In this document: in pieces, positions 9,563 through 20,567 of the stretch | Layout of the letters: every line of letters begins with the position of its first letter | Position numbering within the stretch: the stretch's first letter is position 1 | Source of the DNA: Tethya wilhelma | Taxonomy: Eukaryota; Porifera; Demospongiae; Tethyida; Tethyidae | Assembly: GCA_964030475.1 (NCBI GenBank) | Contig: CAXIPT010000003.1 | Location: forward strand, 9,350,977 to 9,414,976 | Direction of reading: 5' to 3' | DNA length: 64,000 nt | Program-made: the position numbers and the translations under genes | Notes under the pieces: model-generated | The model's input: only the letters and a program-made list of their open reading frames with translations | What the model was told of the DNA's origin: nothing | Databases searched by the model: none

Positions 9563-12500
9563 ATGAGTAGTTTTTCTGAGAAATTGCGTCTTCGTTGTCA
9601 AAATAAAGAAAGAGACAAAGTTTTGGAGTTATTGAAACATGATGATATTGATCCTAGTGAAATTAGGGATTTGAAAGGGAAGACACCTCTACATTATGCT
9701 TGTCAGTATGGATGGCTGGATGTCATAGAACTGCTTGTAGATAAATACAAGTGCAGTCCAGAGATAAGACTTAAGCACATGGGATTCCAAGCGAGTGATG
9801 AAGCATCTCCTTTACATTTAGCATGCGAACATGGACAAACTGAAGTAGCTGAGATATTAATTGGAAAGTATCAATGTGATCCAAATGTTCGAGATGCTTT
9901 TGAATCCACTCCTCTACACTATGCTTGTGGAGCTGGCAATGTTGAAGTTGCTGAGCTACTCATTGATAAGTATCATTGTAATCCAAATATCCAAGATTCA
10001 TTTCTAATGACACCTCTACATCATGCATGCTCAAATAGACACAGTGAAGTAGTACAATTTTTGATAACTGTGGTTGAATTAAACATTTTAGATAAATATG
10101 GAAAGACACTGTTATACCACGCATTTACCAGTGAGTATGGTGTCTCATACAATATAGTAAAATCTCTTGTACAACATGGTGCAGACCCAACTATGGCTGA
10201 CCAAGATGGTAATACTCCAATTCACATTGCATGCAGTACCCATTCAGAAATAGAGTCTTTCAATTGTCTCTGTGGAAAAACAGAATGTGACTTAAACATT
10301 AAGAACAAGGATGGCCTGACTCCTCTTCAGATTGCTCTGTGTTCTCCAGTAAAAAACTTTCACTTAGTAAAAAGTCTTATTGCACATGGTGCGAATCCCA
10401 ACGTAACTTGCAATGATGGTAATACTCCACTCCATGTAGCATGTTTCATGGGAGATATAAACCTTGCTAGAAGTCTCTTAGAAATGTCAAAATCTGATCC
10501 AAATGCCAAGAACAAAGCTGGACAGACTCCTCTCCAGGTAATTTCTGAAACTGTTACATTGAAAAACTTTGATATTATGAAAGAGTTGATTGCACATGGC
10601 GCAAATTCCAATGTGATTTTATTTGATTGCAACACTCCACTTCATGTTGCATGTTGTGTTGGTGATATGGAATTAATTAAATGTGTTTTAAAAATGCCAA
10701 ATTGTAATCTAAATGCTAAAAATGGAAAAGGACTAACCCCTCTTCAGATTTCTTCTTCAAAACAACGTGCCAATATTATCAAAGAATTTATGGTATATAC
10801 CAAAAATCTTAAGATTCCCCTTGACATCGACTGTGGTGATAAGAACACTCCACTTCATATTGCATGTTCTAATGGTGATGTAGAGTTTGTTAAAAGTCTT
10901 CTAACAATGCCAAAATGTGACCCAAATGCCAAAAATAAATTTGGACAGACTCCTCTCCATGTAGTATCTAACACTGCAGAAAACCTTCATATTATAAAAC
11001 AGCTCATTGCACATGGTGCAAATCCCAACACACAATTGATTTTCTGTGACAGCAACACTCCACTTCATGTTGCATGTTCCAGTGGTGATATAGAATTCAT
11101 CAAGAGTCTTCTAAAGATGCCAAATTTAATCTTAAATATTCAGAATCAACAGGATCAGACTGCTCTTCAAGTATCGTCTTCAAAGCAACGTGCCAACATA
11201 ATTAAAGAATTTGTTTTACACACTGAAAATCCCAACTTGATGGACTATGGTGATGGCAATACACCACTTCACTATGCATGTTCTGTTGGTGATATTGAGT
11301 TTGTAAAAAGTCTCTTAAAAATGCAAAAATGTAACCCAAATGCCAAAAATAATGAGAAACTGACTCCTCTTCATGTGACATCTCCAAGCCATCTCTGTAT
11401 AATCAAAGAACTCATCACACATGGTGTGAGCCCTAATCAAATCAATGGAAGTGGTAATACTTTACTGCATATTGCATGTTCTGTGGGAGATATTAATCTT
11501 GTTAGATTTCTATTAAACCTAGATACACTGGTAAGATGCCGCTTAAGTGCCAAGAATTTTGACAGACAAACTCCTCTTCAGGTGACTTCTCCACAGCATA
11601 CATTTATAATAAAGGAACTCATTGAGCATGGTGCAAATCCAAATGTAGTCGATACTGCTGGCAATACTCCGCTTCACATTGCTTGTGAAGCTGGAGAACT
11701 AGATGCTGTAAAAGTATTGCTCAGTACATCACCAATAAAGTGTAATCCAAATGCCAGGAACAATTATGGTATGACACCACTTCGGCTAGCCCCTTTGGAG
11801 CCATTTGACATAATTATTGAATTAATCAAACATGATGCAAAAACACATGATATAGATGCTGATGGCAATACTTTACTTCACAGAGTATGTCAAACTGGAA
11901 ATGTTGATATTAATCACTTAAAATATGTATTAACGATAGCAAACTCCACCATAAATGTCCCAAATAAAATTGGACTGAGGCCTATTCAAGTAACTTCTCC
12001 ACACCACTTTCAAATCATAAAAGAACTTATTAGTCATGGTGCAAACCCAAATGTAATTGACACATGTGGCAACACTCTACTTCATAATGCATGTCAAGCT
12101 GGAAACCTAGACACAGTCAAATGTCTATTAGTAGGAGGAAAGTGCGATCCTAATCTGAAGAATAATGATAATCAGACTCCACTTCATATTGCCTGTAGTC
12201 ATTTAAACATCAGTCAGTATGCGAAAATAGACATTGTGAAAGAGCTCACTGCACATGGTGCAGATCCAAATTTGACTGATAGTGATGGCAACACTCCACT
12301 ACACAATGTATGTAAATTTGGACAACTAAGCTCACTGAAATGTCTCCTCGCTGTGACAAATTGTAACCCCAATGCCAGAAACAAGGCTGGGCAGAGCCCT
12401 CTCCAAATTACAATGTCACACCAAATGAGCTTCACAAAATATGTTATAAAAGAATTCATCACATATAATTTCAATTTTGTTAATGTGACGGATAGTGATG

Positions 12501-15500
12501 GAAACACTCCACTTCATATTTTATGTCAGGCTGGAGAACTAGAAGCTGTAAAACATCTATTAGCATTGGCAGAGTGCGACCCAAATATCCAAAATATAGC
12601 AGGTCTGACTCCAATACAGATAACTGGTTTGGAGAACTATCAAATTATAAAGGAACTTATTTCACATGGTGCACACACACAGGTAACAGATAATGATGGT
12701 AACACTTTACTCCACAATGCTTGTCAAGCTGGGCAATTGGATTTTGTGAAATATCTTCTATCATTTGCAAAATGTAGTCCAAACATCAAGAACAAGGCTA
12801 GACTGACACCACTCCAGATCTCTTTTCCAGAACACTCTGAAATAATCAAAGAACTGATTATGCATCATGCTGATCCTAATGTCATTGATGATGAAGGTAA
12901 CACTCCACTTCACAAAGTATGTAAAGCTGGAGAGCTAGATTCAATGAAATCACTATTTGCAATGGCAAATTGTGATCCAAATGCTAAGAACAATGCCGGG
13001 CTCACTCCTTTACAAGTCATCCCTCGGTGGCATTCAAACATGATAAAAGAAATCGTTATCCATGGTGCAAACCCAAATAGTATGGTTGACAATGATGGTA
13101 ACACCCTACTTCACATTGCATGCAAATATGGACAACAAAATTTTGTCAAATTTCTCTTGAAAGAGGCTAAATGTGATCCTAATATCAAGAATTGTGCTGG
13201 ACAGTCTCCTCTCCAAGTTACATCCCCAAAATTTTGGTACGTGATAGAAGAACTTGTTTCACATGGTGCACTAACCAACATAGCCGACAAGGATGGAAAT
13301 ACTCCACTTCACAATGCATGCCAAACAGCTGATGGGGCTTATGCTTTAAAAAATCTTTTGACTGCTGCTGACTGCGATCCTAATGCTAAGAACAAGGATG
13401 GACTGACCCCTCTACAAGTAACATCACTCAAATGGGCAACAATGATTAGAGAGCTCATTCGACATGGTGCCAATGCAGATGACATGTACAAAAATTACAA
13501 GAGAGTGATAAAGCGTCCCCTGCAGCCTCCTGTAAAGGTATTTGTTGTTGGAAATCCCTCTGTTGGAAAAAGTACTTTGATTGCAGCTCTTCAAAAAGAG
13601 AGTAACTTTTTTGAGCGTAGGTTTTATTCCGCACAAAAGATAACTGGAGTTGATACAAAGACTGCAGGTGTTGTTCCCCATGAATTTGACAGTAAAGAGT
13701 ATGGAAATGCCACTTTCTATGACTTTGCTGGCCAAAGGGAGTTCTATGGTAGCCATGCCGCATTGTTACAGAATGCTATATTGTCATCTCCCCCAATTTT
13801 TCTAATTGTGGTTGATCTTCGTGAAAGTGAAGAAGCGATTACAAAGACCATACTATATTGGTTGACCTTTTTAGAAAACCAGTGTGCTTCAGTGTCTAGC
13901 AAACCTCATGTTGTCATTGTTGGTAGCCATGCTGATTTGCTGAAAGAGATGGGAGAGGAGCAAGAACTCAAATCTCATTGTTTGAAACCTGACACAACTG
14001 ACTCATTTTCAAATTTTGTATTTGCTGGTTTCATCACCATGGACTGCCAGTATCCAGAGTCTCGTGGTATGACTGAACTTCGTCAATGCTTAAAAAAGAG
14101 CTGTAATTCTTTACGAACAAAGGAGACTATTACATTCAATGCTCATTGCTTCTACGTGTATCTTGTGGACAAATTTAGACACTCCATTGCTGTAACTATT
14201 GAAGAAATACAAAATCTGATCAAATCTGACACTACAGAATATCCAGATGCACAGACTGCAAGGCATGATGTAGCCAGTTTCATTCCAAGCAGTCTGCATC
14301 CACTCTGTAAAGTATGTGATGAGCTAAATGACAGAGGACATATTTTATTTCTGAAGGATTCTCATAATATTGAACAAAGTTGGGTCGTCTTTGACAAAAG
14401 AAGCCTACTTACGCAAGTGTCAGGAAGCATATTTGCTCCTAGAGATTTCAAACAGCACAAAGTAATCACTCAATGCACTTGCAGTACAGGAGTAGTACCA
14501 TTTTCTAGTATTACAAACAGATTTCCAGAACACAACCCTGAATTATTAACCAAATATCTTTCTTGTCTTGAATTCTGTCATGAGATTTCTGATCCTGAGA
14601 TTCTTCATCACATCACCGCAGAGCACCAAAAATGCCTGGTAGAACAACCATCATTAACATCTAACTCTGAGTCAGATCTTGAAGAGCGCTACTTTTTGTT
14701 TCCTGCTCTTGTTAGCTTGGATGTCCCATCAAACATATGGGATGACAAATCAGAGTATGCTCATCACTGTGGGTGGATGCTTCATTGTTCTGCTGATAGG
14801 CCAGGTCAATTTTTGACCTCTCGGTTTCTTCAAGTCCTCCTACTGAGATTGGGATTTTCTTTTCCATTGTCTCAAGGACACAAACATGATTCTAATCCTG
14901 CTATCCAGCTAAACTGCTCAATATGGAAGAATGGAATGTTCTGGGGTAATGACCGTGGAGTTGAGACACTTGTTGAGATGACATCTGATAACAAGGCAGT
15001 CATTGTTTTAATGCGATGTGGAGAAGCAGCTATTGTTGATCTTATTCAGCTTCGATCTCAAATCGTCAGACAAATTCTGAAAGCAGCCAAGGAGTTCTGC
15101 AGTGGCATCACCATGGCTGAATCACTCATTGATCCTTCAGATTGTAAACAATATCCACTTAAGCCAGTGTCACAATTGAAACTCTTTGATATGGTTAATG
15201 TTTCAAGAGCTGTTTTAGATGCCAAACTTGCTTCCAAACATATAGTTGTATGCCCTACTGGTATAATTTGTCTAGAGAGATTGCTACCATTTGAACCTTA
15301 TGCTGAGTTAGGAGAAGACATTTTTTGGCAATTGTTTGAACATGAAGACCATGATCCAGCTATAGAAATTATCTCAGAAGTATTTCTCTCTCAAATTGCA
15401 GAGGTCCTAGTGAAATCAAAACATAGCAATCAGCTTATCCGATTGTTTTTGCCAGAAGATGAAACTTTGGACTCTACCATAGGTGTACAACAGTTTATCC

Positions 15501-16426
15501 GTACTTTAAAATTCTGGAAGGCAACATGTGTGGGAACATACAATTGTATGAGACAAAAGCTAGATGAATTCAGTATCTTTGCTGGGAGGAACCCACTGGT
15601 AAGTGCATGCATGGTGGAATGCAACTGCATTGGAGCTAGGGTGTAGTAATAATTATAGTCACTAGCTGTTAACGTTGCATTTGTTTTGTCAATATAAAGA
15701 CCGTGGCTGGAGAAAGTAAAAGCAAGAAAAGAGAAATGTCAAAGACTGCACGAAGGAAGCCACCAGTAGTCCATGAAAGCAGTGAAAAAGAATCTTTAGC
15801 TACTACCAGTATGTTGGAAATACACATACGAAACACTTTAACCAATCATTACTGCATGGGAATAACAGAATCCAGATAAAATCTGGAAAAGCAGATCAGT
15901 ATTCCGGATTTGCATACTCTTGTATTAATTACTGCTTATTAATAGTTATGAAGTAGTGCTGAGGTCTAATCCTAATTTCTGGGGCCCAATAGATAGATTA
16001 TGTCAAGAAATGTATTCTACTGATCATAATTACAAAGAAAACTGACATTATAAAAATCCAGAATAATCTGTTTTTCCAGATTTTGATAATTTTGTTACTG
16101 TAGGACTGCATATTGGTGATAGGCCAACCCTAGAATTGCTTCAAGTCTTGAACCATGATAACAATCGGGTGAAAGTGATTGAGAGTGTAGCTGCTGAGTG
16201 GGAGCAGCTGGCAATAGCTCTAGGATTCGGTCCACCGGTGATTGATTATCTGAGAAGAGACTTCAGCAGAGACTCAAAAGGAGCAGTGACAGAGGTCCTT
16301 ACAAAATGGCTGAATGGAGAGAGTGAATTGGAGCTACCCATCACCTGGGAGACTCTCATCCAGCATCTGGAGGATGCAGAGCAGGCTAGCCTAGCCGAGA
16401 CCTTAAATAATCTGTTAAAAGAATAA
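9563..16426 (+). CDS. Ankyrin-Roc-COR-Death domain protein (ROCO/DAPK-like), copy A
   Basis: Three exons, 9563-15598, 15700-15808 and 16104-16426, join in phase to give about 2155 aa. Residues about 1-1300 are more than 30 ankyrin-type repeats (pattern DGNTPLHxAC...GADPN). From about residue 1318 follows a Roc GTPase: P-loop GNPSVGKST at about 1330, switch II DFAGQREFYG, and HADL in place of NKxD. A COR-like region follows (FLFPALVSLDVPS, CGWMLHCSADRPGQFL). The short middle exon is a basic linker. The last exon is a death domain (EWEQLAIALGF...WLNGESELELPITWETLIQHLE). This domain order is that of DAPK1 without its kinase, found in invertebrate ROCO families. A GTP-switched signalling or cell-death role is inferred. 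Reading through the first donor gives an earlier stop at 15646, a possible isoform without the death domain. Confidence 0.9.
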
Positions 16427-17473
16427 CTACTGTATCATTAAGTATGTGTTGCGTGACCACAAACAAATAACCACAATAATTATCACTCATGCATGAGGGA
16501 TTAATCACATACATGCATGCATGCATTATTGTCACAACCTGTACAGATGAGGCTGCAAGGCACATATGTACCTAATGATATCTAGTGAGTCTCTTCATCA
16601 CATGCTTGCTGAGAACAAATCAAGCTATATGTGGTAGGTGATAGTAGTAAATGAGTGGAAATACTGGCAGTACATTAAAATTTGTGATTTGGCTATTTGT
16701 AGGTACAAAACTAAATATATTTGCGCTATTGCAGTAATATGTGTATAGGGAAAATCTTCAAGATTCGCAGTTTATTCATTTGCAATTGACAGTTACGATT
16801 GACAGTTTTCAATTTCCTGATTGAGACTGACAGTATATTCTTGGGAGATTTACTTTCACTAAACAGTTTTCATTTGATATAGACAACGTACCAATTAATG
16901 GAAAACAGCTGACTTTACCACAAACTGCAAACAAATGCTACTACACTACAGCCGGTCCAACAATCATGAAGAACTTGTCACGAAGTATATACACATAGAA
17001 TTCAGAAGTTTAAATTTTGTTAAATGTGGTCACTTGGTCAGTATGCAAATTCTTCGAGTATATATAGAGTTGGAGGGGGTTAGGACTCTTTTCAAGTTTT
17101 CCCTATAATATCATAGAGTGGCATAGCATTGCAGACAATTATACAAGTACGCTACAAACTTCAATGTCATTGAATAATCTGTGAATCTTAAATCAGGAAG
17201 TTTGTCCATCTCAAGTGAAATAGTGTAAAATTATATGGAAATCAGCTAGCCCATTTGAAATGATTAATGAAAACTATCGCATGATCTTCCATAAAAAAAG
17301 TAACAGTTTTCTCTTAATTCTTTAAACAAAATTAATGACCCCATCATATGCAGAAACTTAATCACCTATATTCAAGGCTGAGTTTATGAGCGTGCACATA
17401 TATAATTTGGTAAAGATCACCACTAGTCGTCCATGCAATATACATGAAACTTCTGATAGTTGATTTCATATGC
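16427..17473. other. Spacer between the two cassettes
   Basis: No gene is seen. Parts resemble the flank after ROCO copy B (16780-16870 with about 24890-25000), so the 3' flank was duplicated too. The TGCATGCATG run near 16510 is one of many such runs in this window. Confidence 0.55.
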
Positions 17474-17638
17474 ATTTTGTGATATAGAAATAACAGTTAG
17501 CGCTAGTAGCATTCCTTATAGTGCTTTATACATGAGTGCATGCCAACTTCACTGATCATCTTGGCATCCGTGGCCAGCCAGCTGCAAATATGTATTGTAT
17601 AAATAGCTGCCTTAAAATTTTATGTGATTAATGTGTAG

Positions 17639-18304
17639 GTTTGTCTGCTATCACACAACTCCCTGACACAACACAACCCCCTGAGACCACTGGCACTACA
17701 CAACCCCCTGAGACAACACGACTCCCTGATACCACACAACTCCCTGATACCACTGACATGACTACACAACCCCTTGACACCACACAACCCCCAGGCTGAT
17801 ACCACTGACATGACTACACAGCCCCCTGATACCACACAACCCCCTGATACCACTGACATGACTACACAGCCCCCTGATACCACACAACCCCCTGATACCA
17901 CTGACATGACTACACAACCCCCCACTGAGACTACAACTACTCAAGAGGTCTCTATGACAACAATGGAGACAGTACTGTGTGAGCCCGAGTGTAGAAATGG
18001 TGGCACTTGTGTAGCAGGAAACAGGTGTCTGTGTCCAAAGGGATCCTTTGGAAGGAGATGCTGTGAGTTTATGTCATTATGTGACACATCATGATACTGT
18101 ATGATCCCTAAGTTTTTAAATCTAATTGTATATACAGGCTCTACAAACTTCTACAAGTACTTCAAAATAGTATATCTTTGGCAAAGGAAACTAAGAACAA
18201 AATCGCATCTGAAAACAAAATGGCAAGTAAAAACCAGGAAACTAAGAACAAAATGGCAACTAAAAACAAAATGGCGACAAAGAACAAGATGGCGAGGCAG
18301 ATGA
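17639..18304 (+). pseudogene. Broken copy of the EGF/mucin gene (last two exons)
   Basis: Exons 17639-18062 and 18138-18304 match the last two exons of the gene at 5683-7391. A 4-nt insertion near 17791 (CCCCCAGGCTGATACC where copy A has CCCCCTGATACC) shifts the frame into a TGA inside the Thr/Pro repeat. The signal-peptide and first EGF exons are absent. The EGF2 motif and basic tail are well kept, with an extra K-T-K-W unit and an earlier stop. This suggests recent decay after duplication. Confidence 0.8.
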
Positions 18305-18918
18305 TCTCATTCTTGAGGATATGCCATCTGCTACAATGCCATGCGCAGCTGGCTAGACTGTAATGTAAGAATAATAATGTAATGTGTTGATTCACTCACA
18401 TGACTCACAGTTTAGCTTTAATTTTGTTTGAATATTGTTTAATTTGTTTTAGGCTTGTTTGTAAGAAAAAGAATTATCAGTAAAAATACTGATTATGCAA
18501 TCATGACTATATAGGTGTATGTCACCATAAAACAAGCACAACTTCCACGTTTATTCAACACAAACAAACAAACAACAACAACATCAACCAAACAAAAAAA
18601 CAGACTGCTGCTTGATTTTAACTGTACCTATTATATTGGAATTTGAATACATCAATAATGTTATAGTTTGCCTGTTGTGCTTCTCAGAAGCACTAGCTAC
18701 AATCTGTCATATAAATAGCGAGTCACTTTAGGTTCCTAGCAGTTCTGTAAAGTCACAATAAACACTGACTCTTTTGGTGTGATATCAATACCCCATGTCA
18801 GTGCACCCACTATACAAATCATCTCATTGATTTCATAAGAGCCAAGAGTTATAGTACTCCGTTGACTGATATACGCTGCTTAATATTTCTTTGCTGTCAA
18901 TATCATTATTGCTTTAAA

Positions 18919-19576
18919 ATGCCGTGAGTTTATGATGATGATGAAGGTGAATGGACAGGACCAGATGGATGGACCTACGATCCAGTCGCACCACAGTTTG
19001 ATTTAAACGGTGAGCCCAGAGCAGTTGCAACTGTTCCTCAGGATGTGAGAGACAACTTAGAGGCAACTGCCCGAGGTCTCATCGACGCCATACTAGCTGG
19101 TCGTACCCATCTGGGACTCGGAGCTGCTGTGGCTATTGTTAATAGTTTTGGCCAAGGAGAAATCACAGACCGCGTTGTGCTCGGAGCTGCTACATTCGGA
19201 TCAGATGGTGCTACTCCATGTCTCATCGTGTTTGCTACTGGGACCCGAGCTGGACAACAGGTTGCTGTTGGAGCACATCTTGATAATCAAGTTTACACAG
19301 CACCATCAGAGACAGTTGAGACTATGATTGACCGACTTGATCTTCCTGCAGGAAATACGTCAACATTTCACATCTTTGGTGGAGAGCACGGGTGCAACAC
19401 CAACCCAGCTGGTGAAGCTACGATGGACTACTCTCGTTATTATCCCTTCTTTAAAGAGGTGGATGATCAAGCTGGTGCATGGTATTGGTGACTACAATTT
19501 CCCATCAAATGGAGTTGGAAATACTACAACTGGAGCTGCCATTACAGCAGCTTCACGTAGTGTGTGGCATCATTAG
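18919..19576 (+). pseudogene. Broken copy of the unknown gene
   Basis: Homologous to 8582-9234. Codon 3 is TGA where copy A has TGG, so translation from the conserved ATG stops at once. Near 19474 a 4-nt insertion (GGTGCATGGTATT versus GGTGGTATT) shifts the C-terminus into a stop at 19491. The T that copy A lacks near 9111 is present here. The central 130 codons remain highly similar to copy A, with mostly silent or conservative changes. Confidence 0.8.
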
Positions 19577-19734
19577 GAGGCCTCAGGGGAACTGAGAAAC
19601 ATTGAATAGTCAGATGTAGCAAGTTATTGTATTCTCTTGCAATTTGATTACTGTTATAGAGGTCATTAGATTGCTGTGTTTATATTTTTGCACATGCGCA
19701 GTACGCCCACCGAATGTGACTCACTTTAATTTGT

Positions 19735-20113
19735 GACAAGTAGTAAAAATTTCAAAAAAATTAGTAGTGTAGGAATGGGCAGTGCTGTAAAAAGTATTGA
19801 AACAAGGAATGGTCTCAATTTCGGCACATGACTACTTCATTTTTATTCTGAATCCCTCATATGAGGCTAAGTGCAGTAAATGCAATGATTTGTGCAATAG
19901 TGTTTGCAAGGGTAAATATAACTACTAATCAGCTGGCTAAGTAGTGAAGTAAACTATACAGACAAGTGACTTAAACTGGACTGCCAGTGAAGAGTTGCGG
20001 GTATAAAAAATGAAGTAGTCATGTGCTGAAATTGAGACCATTCCTTGTTTCAATACTTTTTACAGCACTGCCCATTCCTACACTACTAATTTTTTTGAAA
20101 TTTTTACTACTTG
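19735..20113. mobile_element. Foldback (inverted-repeat) element
   Basis: Left arm about 19735-19845 and right arm about 20003-20113 are near-perfect reverse complements (about 110 nt each, two or three mismatches). A 160-nt unrelated core separates them. There is no coding capacity. It sits where the second cassette loses similarity to the first. This is a non-autonomous foldback or MITE-type insertion, or the product of an inverted duplication. Confidence 0.75.
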
Positions 20114-20208
20114 TTCATTTACTTTTTTCAGCACTACAGTGTGGAGACTATATCAGAGACTGGTTAGTCCCAAGAAAAAGCTTGAGTAGCAGCTATATAC
20201 ACTTTATT

Positions 20209-20246
20209 CATAGATATTAGAGACTACGTAGTCTCTAATATCTATG
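20209..20246. repeat. Perfect 38-nt palindrome without loop
   Basis: CATAGATATTAGAGACTAC is followed immediately by its exact reverse complement. It lies 95 nt after the foldback element and 25 nt before an NRF-1-type site. It could be a cruciform, a remnant of a tiny terminal-repeat element, or an operator-like site. Confidence 0.9.
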
Positions 20247-20270
20247 CTTTATTATGCTGGAGGATGCTAA

Positions 20271-20334
20271 TGCGCATGCGCAGACGTCACGTAGCGCGCG
20301 TAAACCTAGCGACCGTTGCTAAGACGCCATTTTG
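20271..20334. promoter_or_regulatory. CpG-rich promoter-like cluster (NRF-1, CRE, YY1-type sites)
   Basis: TGCGCATGCGCA at 20271-20282 is a perfect NRF-1 consensus. GACGTCA at 20283-20289 is a CRE core, and GCCATTTTG at 20326-20334 matches YY1. Together they look like a housekeeping promoter. No gene follows before the N at 20567, so the promoter may belong to a gene lost at the join. Confidence 0.5.
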
Positions 20335-20566
20335 AGTGTCAATTGATATTCATATAGCCAGAGCAGTAATTAGTCAGAAAAGCTTCCTCTGTAAGTTCTA
20401 CTGCGCACAAAACGCGAACAGAACACTAACATAACCTTTGAACTCATCCTGGAGTATCATACGTACGGTAGTACGTATAGTAGGAATGGGCCGAATGTCC
20501 CATAGACACAATACAAAATGTTTATGATCATAAAAATCTAGCAAAACAAAATTAAGCCTTCAAACT

Positions 20567-20567
20567 N
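20567..20567. other. Single-N scaffold join
   Basis: One N separates unrelated spacer from mid-ankyrin coding sequence equivalent to about 12370 in copy A. The start codon and about 935 codons of ROCO copy B are missing here, so this is an artificial junction and not a biological truncation. Confidence 0.85.

Noticed and set aside
16505..16525. CATGCATGCATGCATGCA runs as regulatory elements
   Set aside because: Such runs occur throughout the spacers and introns here, so they look like background simple sequence.
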